Shown in pieces: positions 38,400-46,598 of a DNA stretch of 64,000 nt (its first letter is position 1; every line of letters begins with the position of its first letter). The DNA lies in NCBI RefSeq assembly GCF_001591385.1, contig NZ_BCUU01000015.1, positions 1 to 64,000 on the forward strand, written 5' to 3'. The position numbers and the translations under genes were made by a program. The notes below the pieces were generated by a model. The model was not told the DNA's origin and did not search any database. It worked only from the letters and a program-made list of their open reading frames with translations. This DNA is from Variovorax soli NBRC 106424 (GTDB taxonomy: Bacteria; Pseudomonadota; Gammaproteobacteria; Burkholderiales; Burkholderiaceae_C).

Positions 38400-38876
38400 T
38401 CAGTGGTGGTGTCCGTGCTCGCCGTGCACGTGGCGATGCTCGATTTCCTCGGCCGAGGCGGCACGCACGCCGGTCACCTTGACGGTGAAGCGCAGCGGGA
38501 TGCCGGCCCAGGGATGGTTGCCGTCCAGCAGTACCTTGTCGCCCTTGACCTTCATCACCCAGAAGATGTGCGGCTGGCCGTCGTCCAGCGTGCCCTGCAG
38601 CTGGCCGCCCACCTTCACGCCCGGCGGGAATTCCGCCTTGGGGATGGTGCGCACCAGCGATTCGTCGCGCACGCCGAAGGCGTCTTCGGGGGCCAGCGCC
38701 ACGGTGGTCTGGAAGCCGGCTTCCTTGCCTTCCAGCGCCGCCTCGATCTTGGGCAGCGTGTTGTCGTAGCCGCCGTGCAGGTAGACCATCGGGTCCTTGC
38801 TCTGCTCCATCAGCTTGCCGGTGGCGTCGCTCACCTTGTATTGCAGGGTAACGACGGTGTCTTTGGTGATTTGCAT
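38400..38876 (-). CDS. slyD: SlyD-like FKBP-type peptidyl-prolyl isomerase
   Basis: A 158-residue PPIase/chaperone. The FKBP part has TVVTLQYKVSDATGKLME (8-25) and VYLHGGYDNTLPKIEAALEGK (about 31-51). An inserted IF chaperone domain lies at about 68-125, and the protein ends in HRHVHGEHGHHH. The His-rich tail is a metal-binding feature of SlyD, which delivers nickel in hydrogenase maturation in E. coli. No hydrogenase genes are in this window. It is on the same strand as the cytochrome gene upstream. Confidence 0.92.
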   Translation of the reverse strand: MQITKDTVVTLQYKVSDATGKLMEQSKDPMVYLHGGYDNTLPKIEAALEGKEAGFQTTVALAPEDAFGVRDESLVRTIPKAEFPPGVKVGGQLQGTLDDGQPHIFWVMKVKGDKVLLDGNHPWAGIPLRFTVKVTGVRAASAEEIEHRHVHGEHGHHH

Positions 38877-38930
38877 AGGGGCGCCATTGTCCCAGAGCGG
38901 GCGCGCAAGCGCTCGGTCCGGGAGCGTGGG

Positions 38931-39836
38931 TCAGCCGTGCGGCTGCGGCGCCAGTGTCTTCAGGTACAGGTGGAGTGCCCGCACATCGGTGTCGTTCATC
39001 TCGCGCAGCGAGCCGAAGGGCATCACCTTGATCTCCTGGCCGTCGGGGCGCCTGCCGCTCCTGAACATCGCGGCGAAGGATGCGGCGTCGGGGTAGCGCA
39101 CCATGGCCGTGCCTTCGCCGGGCGTGAGGTTGGCGGCGGCGGGCCAGTCGGGCGGCCCGCCGGGCACCTTGCCGCCGGCGAGGCTGGCGCCATGGCAGCC
39201 GATGCACATGTTGGCCACGTAGGCGCCGTGCTGCACCGTCACCGCATCGGGCACCGGCTTCTCGGGCGGCTTCGTATGGTCGATGCGGGCGGCGGCGTCG
39301 TGGATCAGGCCGAAGCCGTACATGGCGCGCACCGGCAGCGGCAGGTCGATGACCGGGCCACCGCCCTCGGCCGGCGGCAGGTGGCGGATGTAGGCCACCA
39401 GTGCGGCCAGGTCCTCGTCGGTGAAGCGGTTGTAGTCCTCGCTGGGCATGATCATCAGCGGCCGCCCCTGGGGGTTGACGCCGTGGCGCAGGCTGCGGAC
39501 CCAGTCCACCGGCTGATAGTCCTTCACCACGCTGCCGGGGCCGGGGCTGATGTTGGGGCCGGCGATGCGCATGCCCTTGCCGTCATCGAGGAACATGTTG
39601 CCGTTGCCCTTTGCACCGTGGCAGTCGACGCAGCCGCGCGAGGCGAAGAGGTAGCGGCCGCGCTCGATGGCCGCGGCATCGTCCTTGTAGGCCACCGGCT
39701 GCACCTGGAGCTCGACGGTGCGATGCATCTTCTTTGTGGCCAGCTGGTCGCCGGCAAAGAGCGCTGCCGCGGCGAGCGCGACCAGGAACAGCAGCGCGAT
39801 GCCGATGCGCTTGAGCCAGGTCTTGCTACTGCTCAT
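38931..39836 (-). CDS. membrane-anchored dihaem cytochrome c
   Basis: A 301-residue protein with one N-terminal membrane anchor (IALLFLVALAAAALFAG, about 12-28) and two haem-binding CxxCH sites: CVDCH (about residue 69) and CIGCH (about residue 212), each in a class I cytochrome domain. Distal Met candidates are in LMIMPSEDY and IKVMPFGSL. It likely passes electrons from a periplasmic oxidation to a terminal acceptor. Its ATG overlaps the stop of the VOC dioxygenase gene (ATGA), so the two are coupled. Confidence 0.9.
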   Translation of the reverse strand: MSSSKTWLKRIGIALLFLVALAAAALFAGDQLATKKMHRTVELQVQPVAYKDDAAAIERGRYLFASRGCVDCHGAKGNGNMFLDDGKGMRIAGPNISPGPGSVVKDYQPVDWVRSLRHGVNPQGRPLMIMPSEDYNRFTDEDLAALVAYIRHLPPAEGGGPVIDLPLPVRAMYGFGLIHDAAARIDHTKPPEKPVPDAVTVQHGAYVANMCIGCHGASLAGGKVPGGPPDWPAAANLTPGEGTAMVRYPDAASFAAMFRSGRRPDGQEIKVMPFGSLREMNDTDVRALHLYLKTLAPQPHG

Positions 39837-40816
39837 GCCCGCTGCTCCCGCGCCGCGGCCTGCGGCTTGCGCCTGCCGGCGAACAGCTTGCGCGCCACCA
39901 GATGGCGGGCCATGTTCAGCCGCAGGCGTAGCTGCGGCTTGTGGCCCCAGCTGCTGGTGGTCTGCGTGGCCTGGACCTGCCAGCCGTGCGGATCGATCTC
40001 GCGCGTGCCGGCGCCGATCTCGAAGTCGAAGCCCGAGGGCGTGGCGCCGTAGAAGGAAAAGGTGCCGTCCGGGTCGGGGTGCTGCCCCAGGCCCAGGCTC
40101 AGCGGCACCCTGTGGCGCTGCGCACGCTCGAAGGCGATGCCGATGTCCGCCAGCCGCGCCGCCTGCAGCATGAAGTGGTGCATGCGCTTGGGCAGCGGCA
40201 GGTCGAACAGCGCAATGGAATGGTGGCGCGCGTTGCAATGCATGAAGGTGCCGCGCACGTCGATGGGGCCGACCTTGGTCGCCAGGCGCTCGGTCACGCC
40301 GAAGCCCAACAGGCCGGCGTAGAAGGCTTCCATGGCCGCCAGGTCGTCCGACACCAGCACCGCATGGCCGAGGCCGAGTTCGCCGGTGCGAAAGCCTTCG
40401 GGAAAGGCCTCCGACACGAAGGGCTGCGCTGCCTCGTCCGGGTCGACGAACAGTTCCACCGTGTTGCCCGCGGGATCGGTGGTGCGCACCAGCCGGCGCA
40501 CCCGGCGCGAGATGCACAGGCGCGCATCGCCTTCCTCGAGCGCACGGCCGGCGCCCGAGATGCGCAGGGCCAGCGCATCCAGCACCTGCTCGCTGGCGCA
40601 TTGGAGCCCGATGGCCGCCACGTCGTCGGCGGGGCCCTCCTGCACCATCAGGCGCTGGGCCTGTGCGTCCAGTTGCCAGCCGCAGCTGCCGTCAGGATTG
40701 AGCAGCGGCGCCGGCAGGCCGAGCGTGTGCTGGCAGAACTCGGCCCAGCGCTTGGGGCGCCTGGCCTCGAAAACCAGATAACCGAGACGAAGATCGGGGC
40801 TTGCGAGGGGGGTCAT
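39833..40816 (-). CDS. VOC superfamily extradiol ring-cleavage dioxygenase-like protein
   Basis: A 327-residue protein with two VOC (glyoxalase/bleomycin resistance/dioxygenase) modules: about 8-125 and 140-290. The Fe(II) ligand pattern of BphC/catechol 2,3-dioxygenases is present: His in GLGHAVLVSDD (about 147), His in HCNARHHSIALFDLP (about 200-214) and Glu in GFDFEIGAG (about 265). HHFMLQAARLADI also fits. The ring substrate is unknown. ATG at 40816 is chosen; GTG at 40828 is an alternative. Coupled to the cytochrome c gene and divergent from tetR. Confidence 0.85.
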   Translation of the reverse strand: MTPLASPDLRLGYLVFEARRPKRWAEFCQHTLGLPAPLLNPDGSCGWQLDAQAQRLMVQEGPADDVAAIGLQCASEQVLDALALRISGAGRALEEGDARLCISRRVRRLVRTTDPAGNTVELFVDPDEAAQPFVSEAFPEGFRTGELGLGHAVLVSDDLAAMEAFYAGLLGFGVTERLATKVGPIDVRGTFMHCNARHHSIALFDLPLPKRMHHFMLQAARLADIGIAFERAQRHRVPLSLGLGQHPDPDGTFSFYGATPSGFDFEIGAGTREIDPHGWQVQATQTTSSWGHKPQLRLRLNMARHLVARKLFAGRRKPQAAAREQRA

Positions 40817-40830
40817 GGCGAAGCTCACTA

Positions 40831-40897
40831 AAATTGATGAAGAAAACCAAAATTGGATGAATCATCTAAAAATGGATGTTAGCTATAAGGTACTAAC
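40831..40897. promoter_or_regulatory. AT-rich divergent control region between the VOC gene and tetR
   Basis: A low-GC stretch in otherwise GC-rich DNA. It holds three imperfect direct repeats (aaattgatga 40831-40840, aaattggatga 40850-40860, aatggatg 40871-40878) and a 20-base inverted repeat GTTAG-N10-CTAAC (40878-40897) just before the tetR start. A likely site for the TetR-family protein; this is inferred from position and symmetry. Confidence 0.5.
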
Positions 40898-40904
40898 AGG
40901 GTCA

Positions 40905-41648
40905 ATGCAACCTTTGCCCATAGCGCTTTCGGCCGGGCTGAGCGCCTTGCCCGCGGGCTTGCCCAAGCGCGAGCGCACGCGGGCCCAGCTGGTGGATGCG
41001 GCGCTCAAGGTGTTCTCGGTGCGCGGCGTGGCCGCAGGCACCATCCAGGAGATCGCCGACGTGGCCGGCATGACCACCGCCACGGTCTACAACCACTTCA
41101 AGACCAAGGAAGAAGTGCAGCGCGAGGTGGCCCTGCGCCTGGCCAACACCTTGTGCACACGCATTGCCGAAAGCCAGGCCGGGGTGAAGGAAGGCGCCGA
41201 GCGCATGGCCATCGGCGGGCGGCGCTATGTGTGGCTGGCCGAAGTTGCACCGCAGTGGGCCTTGCTGATGCTGGACGTGGCCGCAGCCACGCCGGACCTG
41301 CTGATGCATATCCGCCAGTTCACGCTGGCCGACCTGCGGCTGGGCGTGAAGCAGAAGGCCTTCCGCATCGCCAACGAGCAGGTGGCCATCGACCTGATCA
41401 ACGGCGCCGGCACGAACGCCATGCGCAGCGTGGCGCTGGGGCTGGCGCCGGCTTCGCACGGTGCCGACATGGCCGCCTGCGTGCTGCGCGGCCTGGGCGT
41501 CGCCCATGAAAAGGCGGAGGAAATCGCGCGCCGGCCCTTGCCGAACTTTCCTGACGCTCCGGCCATCGGCGCGGCCGCCGCGCCGGAGCGTGCCCGCGCT
41601 ACCGCTGCCAAGGCCAGAAAGACCACCCGGGCCGCCCGAGCATCGTGA
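40905..41648 (+). CDS. TetR/AcrR family transcriptional regulator
   Basis: A 247-residue repressor-type protein. The N-terminal HTH is at about 28-75: AQLVDAALKVFSVRGVAAGTI, then IADVAGMTTATVYNHFKTKEEV (split IADVAG / TVYNHF). The ligand domain follows, with an Ala/Arg/Lys-rich tail (about 220-247). It is divergent from the VOC dioxygenase-cytochrome operon, which it likely controls together with itself. The GTGA overlap with mpg couples the two. Ligand unknown. Confidence 0.9.
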   Translation: MQPLPIALSAGLSALPAGLPKRERTRAQLVDAALKVFSVRGVAAGTIQEIADVAGMTTATVYNHFKTKEEVQREVALRLANTLCTRIAESQAGVKEGAERMAIGGRRYVWLAEVAPQWALLMLDVAAATPDLLMHIRQFTLADLRLGVKQKAFRIANEQVAIDLINGAGTNAMRSVALGLAPASHGADMAACVLRGLGVAHEKAEEIARRPLPNFPDAPAIGAAAAPERARATAAKARKTTRAARAS

Positions 41649-42238
41649 AGGCGCTGGCCCACATCGACTTCGGCGCCGACGCCCACGAGGTGGCGCAGCA
41701 GCTCATCGGCGTGACCGTGCTGGTCGATGGCGTGGGCGGCATCATCGTGGAGACCGAGGCCTACGACCGCACCGACCCTGCCTCGCATTCCTTTGCGGGG
41801 CCGACGATGCGCAACGCCGCGATGTTCGGCCCGCCGGGCCGCAGCTACGTCTACCGCTCGTACGGCATCCACTGGTGCATGAATTTCGTGTGCCGCGAGG
41901 AAGGGCATGGCGCCGGGGTGCTGATCCGCGCCATCGAGCCGACCGAGGGCCTGGCGCGCATGCGCGAGCGCCGCGGCCTGGAGGACGAGCGGCTGCTGTG
42001 CTCCGGGCCGGGCCGGGTGGGACAGGCGCTGGGCATCGACGGCAGCTTCAGCGGCCATCGGCTGGACCGCCCGCCCTTTCGCCTGCTGGCGGCGCCGCCA
42101 GACGGCGTCGAGCTGCTGGTGGGGCCGCGCATCGGCATCTCCAAGGCGATGGATGTGCCGTGGCGCTTCGGGCTGAAGGGATCGCGCTTTCTCAGCAAGC
42201 CCTTTCCGGCGACGTCCTCGCGGCGCGCGGGCCCCTGA
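41645..42238 (+). CDS. 3-methyladenine DNA glycosylase (AAG/MPG family)
   Basis: Base-excision-repair enzyme removing alkylated purines. The 197 residues contain VETEAYDRTDPASHSF (about 35-50, with the catalytic Glu), the intercalating Tyr region RSYVYRSYGIHWCMNFV (about 66-82), and GVLIRAIEPTEG. SGPGRVGQALGI and GPRIGISKA near the C-terminus are typical. The GTG start overlaps the tetR stop. The link to TetR is by co-transcription only. Confidence 0.94.
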   Translation: MKALAHIDFGADAHEVAQQLIGVTVLVDGVGGIIVETEAYDRTDPASHSFAGPTMRNAAMFGPPGRSYVYRSYGIHWCMNFVCREEGHGAGVLIRAIEPTEGLARMRERRGLEDERLLCSGPGRVGQALGIDGSFSGHRLDRPPFRLLAAPPDGVELLVGPRIGISKAMDVPWRFGLKGSRFLSKPFPATSSRRAGP

Positions 42239-42245
42239 ATTCGAA

Positions 42246-43475
42246 TCAGGCCGCGCGTGGCGGCTTGGGCAGCCAGGCGAAGCCGGCGGCGCCCACCGAC
42301 AGCAGGATGCCGATGGTGGCCAGCACTGCCGCGAACGGATCCAGGCCATGCGCGGTGGCCATCGACGCCACGGCGCCGGTGAACCACTGCATGAAGGCCA
42401 CGCCGAGGAACATCGCCATGGTGAACAGCGCCATGGCGCGCCCGGTCATCTCCGCCGGGTAGGCGCCGCGCGTGTCGGCGTACTGCAGCACGATGTAGCC
42501 CGACAGCAGGCCGGAAACGACCATCACCGCCACGTCCACGGCGGCCGAGGGCGCGTAGGCCATCAGGAAGAAGCCCGCCGCCACCGCCACCGTGCACGCC
42601 ACGATGCGCTGGCGGCGCCTGGCCGGGCCCGGATCGAGCCGGCCGAACAGCGGCGGCCCGAACATGCCCACCACCGAGACGATGAGCGCGATGTTGCCGC
42701 TTTGCACCAGCGAAAAGCCGTGCCGCTCCACCAGCAGCGGCCCCAGCCAGAGCCCCCGCAGCGAGATGAACGAGGCATACGTCACCGAGGCCAGCAGCAG
42801 GATGCCCAGCGTGTGCGGCAGCCGGAACAGGGCGCCGTAGCTCAGCAGCGCCTGCCACATCGACAGCGGCGCGTGCGCGCCGGCGCCGGGCTGCGGCGGC
42901 TCGTGCACCTTCCAGGCCATGAGCAGCCAGGCGGCCACCGAGCACAGCATCAGCGCAACAAAGCCCGCGCGCCAGGACGCGGCGCTCACCAGCCAGGCCA
43001 GCGGCGTGCCGGTGAGCAGCATGCCCACCGAACCCAGGCCCAGCACCAGCCCGGAGACCGGCGCAAAGCGCTCGGGCGGAAAGTGCCGCGCGATGAACAC
43101 CGTGCACACCAGGAAGGCCGGCGCGCAGCCGATGCCGATCAGCACCTGCCCGACCAGCAGCACGCCGAAGTCGTGCGACAAGGCTGACAGCAGCGCGCCC
43201 GCAATGGCGCAGGGAAAGGCGAACAGCACCGTGCGCCGCAGGCCGTACACGTCGATGCCCATGCCCATGAAGAACTGCAGCGCGCCGAAGGCGAAATGGA
43301 AAGCGCCTGCGAACAGCCCCAACTGCTGGGCCGACAGGCTGAATTCGCGCTGCAGCGGCGGCGCCAGGATGGCCGCCATGGTGCGAAAGGACTGGCTCAG
43401 CGCAAAGGCGCTGCAAAGGGCCGCCAGCATCACCCAGGCGGGTGGGGTCCTGGAAGCGGCCCCGGCGCTGCTCAC
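42246..43475 (-). CDS. MFS transporter downstream of dbpA
   Basis: A 409-residue protein with about 12 membrane helices. It resembles nitrate/nitrite- or cyanate-type MFS permeases in pattern (FHFAFGALQFFMGMGIDVYGLRRTV, split FAFGALQF and DVYGLRR), but substrate is unknown. The GTG at 43475 overlaps the dbpA stop (GTGA) and has no site of its own, so it is translated by coupling with the helicase gene. It is convergent with mpg. Confidence 0.88.
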   Translation of the reverse strand: MSSAGAASRTPPAWVMLAALCSAFALSQSFRTMAAILAPPLQREFSLSAQQLGLFAGAFHFAFGALQFFMGMGIDVYGLRRTVLFAFPCAIAGALLSALSHDFGVLLVGQVLIGIGCAPAFLVCTVFIARHFPPERFAPVSGLVLGLGSVGMLLTGTPLAWLVSAASWRAGFVALMLCSVAAWLLMAWKVHEPPQPGAGAHAPLSMWQALLSYGALFRLPHTLGILLLASVTYASFISLRGLWLGPLLVERHGFSLVQSGNIALIVSVVGMFGPPLFGRLDPGPARRRQRIVACTVAVAAGFFLMAYAPSAAVDVAVMVVSGLLSGYIVLQYADTRGAYPAEMTGRAMALFTMAMFLGVAFMQWFTGAVASMATAHGLDPFAAVLATIGILLSVGAAGFAWLPKPPRAA

Positions 43476-44884
43476 GTCGCGTCGAGCAGGCGCACCTTCA
43501 CGCTCTTGCCCTTGACCCGGCCGCCGGACAGGCGGCGCACCGCCTCTTGCGCAATGGCGCGGTCGACTGCGACGTAGGTCGAGAAGTCGTTGATGTTGAT
43601 CTTGCCCACCTGCTCCCTGGCGAAGCCGGCTTCGCCGGTGAGCGCGCCCAGCACGTCGCCGGCGCGGATCTTTTCCTTGCGCCCGCCGGCGATCTGCAGC
43701 GTGACCATGGGCGGCAGCAGCGGCTCCTGGCTGGCGGGCACCAGTTCGGCCAGTGGATGCCAGTCGGACTCGCGGCCTTGCAATTGCTCGATCTTGCCCA
43801 CGCTGCCCATCTCGTCCATGGCCGCCAGGCTCAGCGCCAGGCCCTGCGCATCGCCGCGGCCGGTGCGGCCGATGCGGTGGATGTGCACCTCGGGGTCGGG
43901 GCTCACGTCGACGTTGATCACCGCGGCCAGCTGCGAAATGTCGAGCCCGCGCGCCGCCACGTCGGTGGCCACCAGGACCGAGCAGCTGCGGTTGGCGAAC
44001 TGCACCAGAACCTGGTCGCGCTCGCGCTGCTCCAGTTCGCCGAACAGCGCCATCGCGCTGTAGCCCTGGCTGGTCAGCACCTGCACCAGGTCGCGGCATT
44101 GCTGCTTGGTGTTGCAGAAGGCCAGCGTGCTTTCCGGGCGGAAGTGCGCCAGCAGGCGCGACACGGCGTGCAGCCGCTCGTTCTCGGTCACTTCGTACCA
44201 GCGCTGCTCGATCTTGCCTGCCTCGTGCTGGGCCTGCACCGTGATCTGCTGCGGCTCGCGCATGAACTGGCGCGCAAGCTGCGCGATGCCGTCGGGGTAC
44301 GTGGCCGAGAACAGCAGCGTCTGGCGCTGCGCGGGGCACTGGCGGGCCACTTGCGCGATGTCTTCGGCAAAGCCCATGTCCAGCATGCGATCGGCCTCGT
44401 CCAGCACCAGCGTGTTGAGGGCGGACAGGTCGAGGTTGCCGCGCTCCAGGTGGTCGAGGATGCGTCCGGGCGTGCCCACCACGATGTGCGCGCCGTGGCC
44501 CAGGCTCGCGGTCTGGCCGCGCAGCGCAATGCCGCCGCACAGGGTGACGAGCTTGATGTTCTCTTCCGCGCGCGCCAGGCGCCGGATCTCGGTGCTGACC
44601 TGGTCGGCCAGCTCGCGGGTGGGGCACAGCACCAGGCTCTGCACCGCGAAGCGCCGGGGATTGAGGTTGGCCAGCAGGGCCAGGGCGAAGGCGGCCGTCT
44701 TGCCGCTGCCGGTCTTGGCCTGTGCGATCAGGTCCTTGCCGAGCAAGGCCGCGGGCAGGCTGGCCGCCTGGATCGGCGTCATGCGCGCGTAGCCCAGGCT
44801 GGCCAGGTTGGCCAGGATGTGGGGCGCCAGCGGCAGCGTGTCGAAGCCGTCGGCCGCTGCGGCCTGGGCTGCGCTTGCGCTCAT
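43472..44884 (-). CDS. dbpA: ATP-dependent RNA helicase DbpA
   Basis: DEAD-box helicase assisting 50S assembly at 23S rRNA helix 92. The 470 residues include the Q motif (ARMTPIQAASLP), motif I AKTGSGKT (about 55-62), motif II DEAD (about 162-165), SAT (about 194-196) and motif VI HRIGRTGRG (about 335-343). The C-terminal DbpA RNA-binding domain is at about 395-470, with LQIAGGRKEKIRAGDVLGAL and KININDFSTYVAV. The RNA-binding domain distinguishes it from RhlE/RhlB. It follows infA by 21 bases. Confidence 0.96.
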   Translation of the reverse strand: MSASAAQAAAADGFDTLPLAPHILANLASLGYARMTPIQAASLPAALLGKDLIAQAKTGSGKTAAFALALLANLNPRRFAVQSLVLCPTRELADQVSTEIRRLARAEENIKLVTLCGGIALRGQTASLGHGAHIVVGTPGRILDHLERGNLDLSALNTLVLDEADRMLDMGFAEDIAQVARQCPAQRQTLLFSATYPDGIAQLARQFMREPQQITVQAQHEAGKIEQRWYEVTENERLHAVSRLLAHFRPESTLAFCNTKQQCRDLVQVLTSQGYSAMALFGELEQRERDQVLVQFANRSCSVLVATDVAARGLDISQLAAVINVDVSPDPEVHIHRIGRTGRGDAQGLALSLAAMDEMGSVGKIEQLQGRESDWHPLAELVPASQEPLLPPMVTLQIAGGRKEKIRAGDVLGALTGEAGFAREQVGKININDFSTYVAVDRAIAQEAVRRLSGGRVKGKSVKVRLLDAT

Positions 44885-44905
44885 CGGGCCGGTCAGGCGC
44901 GAGCC

Positions 44906-45181
44906 TTAGCGGCGCTGGCCACCGCCGGGCGTCGGTGCCGGGCCGGTGCCGGGCGGACGGCGCTCGAGGTGACGGAAGGTGATGCGGCCCTTCGTCAGGT
45001 CGTAGGGCGACAGCTCCAGCGACACCTTGTCGCCCGCCAGGATGCGGATGTGGTGCTTGCGCATCTTGCCGCCGCTGTAGGCGATCAGCTGATGGCCGTT
45101 GTCCAGCGTCACGCGATAGCGCGAGTCGGGCAGGACTTCGGTCACCGAGCCGCTCATTTCAATCAGTTCTTCCTTTGGCAT
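44906..45181 (-). CDS. infA: translation initiation factor IF-1 (extended copy)
   Basis: S1-like OB fold of about 72 residues that binds the 30S A site: [24 protein letters not shown], then [43 protein letters not shown] (split motifs [26 protein letters not shown]). A Pro/Gly/Thr-rich tail of about 17 residues follows that standard IF-1 lacks. Burkholderiales often have a second infA outside the ribosomal protein cluster. AAGG lies about 8 bases before the ATG. Operon with dbpA. Confidence 0.95.
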   Translation of the reverse strand: MPKEELIEMSGSVTEVLPDSRYRVTLDNGHQLIAYSGGKMRKHHIRILAGDKVSLELSPYDLTKGRITFRHLERRPPGTGPAPTPGGGQRR

Positions 45182-45452
45182 TCAGTACCTTCTTGCGTGC
45201 GAGTGGTTGCGCGGGCGGCCTTGGCCGGGCCATCCACGCCTGTTGGATTCAATCAAAAACCGGGCGTTCTCGCCCATGGCCGGGCCAGGCAAGGAGGCCG
45301 CCCTGTCCGCAAGGACCCGCCGAAAAGCGAACCCTCGATTGTAACTTGACGGGCATGGGTGTTGCTTTGGCCGCCCCGAATGGGCCTGCCTGGACTGGCC
45401 GCCGAGGACCGCCGCTGGGCGCCCGTTGCGAAGCCGCACGCGAAGGCGCACG

Positions 45453-46589
45453 ATGAAGCATCCGTTGCTGCCGACGGCAAGGAGCGCCCTCATGCGAGTC
45501 CCCGATTTCGCGCATTCCGCAGCGAACCTGCGGCGGGTGCTCGCCATGCTGGCGCTGTCGGCATGGCTGGCCCTTGCCGGCGCAGACGTCCATGCGGCGG
45601 TCCCCGGCCACGGGCCGGCGCCGGCTCCGAAGGCCGAGGACTCTCCGGCCAACCAGGCGCAGGTGGCCGCCCTGCGCCGCGCGCTGAACGCCGTGGTGGC
45701 GCTGCGCGTCAGCGCCACGGAAGGCGCATCCACGGCGCGCAGCCTGGGCGAGGAACGCAGCGGCAGCGGCGTGGTCATCGATGCCGACGGGTTGATCCTG
45801 ACCATCGGCTACCTGCTGCTGGAGGCGCAGACCATCGAGGTGGTCACCCAGGACGAGCGCCGCATGCCGGCGCGCCAGGTGGCCTACGACCAGGCCACCG
45901 GCTTCGGGCTGGTGCAGCCGCTGGTGCCGCTGCGCCCGCGCATCGAGCCGGCGCCCATGGGCGGCGTGGCCTCGCTGGAAGCGGGCGAGCCGCTGATGGT
46001 GTCGACCTCCGGCGACGGCGGCGCCGTGGTCGGCGTGGTGCGCATGGTCGACCGCCGGGCCTTCTCGGGCTACTGGGAATATCACATCGACCAGGCGCTC
46101 TTCACGGTGCCGCCGGTGCCCAACCACAGCGGCGCGGCGGTGTTCAACCGCAAGGGCGAACTGGTGGGCATTGGCAGCCTGTTCGTGTCGGACGCGCCGG
46201 CCGTCGGCCGCGTGGTGCCGGGCAATATGTTCGTGCCGGTGGACCTGCTGGCGCCGGTGCTGGCGGAAATGCGCGCCACCGGCAGCACCCGGGCCAGCCG
46301 CCGGCCGTGGCTGGGCGTGTCGTCGCAACTGCAGGACGGGCGGGTGCGCATCGTGCGGGTGGAGCGCGGCGGCCCCGCGCAGCTGGCCGGCGTGAGCGCG
46401 GGCGACGAGGTGCTGGAAGTGGACGGGGCGCCGGTGGATTCGCTCGAAAGCTTCTACAAGAGGATCTGGACCCATCCCGCGCCGACGGATGAGGTGGAGC
46501 TCACCGTGCGCAGCGGAGAAGAGGTCCGCAAGGTGCGCGTCCAGGCGGTCGACCGCATGCAGACGCTGCGCAAGCCGCAGGGCATTTGA
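45453..46589 (+). CDS. exported S1C (HtrA/DegP-like) protein with degraded catalytic triad and one PDZ domain
   Basis: About 378 residues: a signal region (VLAMLALSAWLALAGADVHA), a chymotrypsin-like domain (about 70-265) and a PDZ domain (about 280-370; WLGVSSQLQDGRVRIVRVERGGPAQLAG split). Against HtrA, the His of TNNHVV is Tyr120 (LTIGYLLLEA), the Asp of SDIAL is Gly150 (ATGFGLVQ), and only the Ser of GNSGG remains as Ser226 (NHSGAAVFN). Protease activity is therefore unlikely; a chaperone or scaffold role in the periplasm is inference. GAAGG lies about 7 bases before the ATG at 45453. Confidence 0.88.
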   Translation: MKHPLLPTARSALMRVPDFAHSAANLRRVLAMLALSAWLALAGADVHAAVPGHGPAPAPKAEDSPANQAQVAALRRALNAVVALRVSATEGASTARSLGEERSGSGVVIDADGLILTIGYLLLEAQTIEVVTQDERRMPARQVAYDQATGFGLVQPLVPLRPRIEPAPMGGVASLEAGEPLMVSTSGDGGAVVGVVRMVDRRAFSGYWEYHIDQALFTVPPVPNHSGAAVFNRKGELVGIGSLFVSDAPAVGRVVPGNMFVPVDLLAPVLAEMRATGSTRASRRPWLGVSSQLQDGRVRIVRVERGGPAQLAGVSAGDEVLEVDGAPVDSLESFYKRIWTHPAPTDEVELTVRSGEEVRKVRVQAVDRMQTLRKPQGI

Positions 46590-46598
46590 ACGGCTTCA

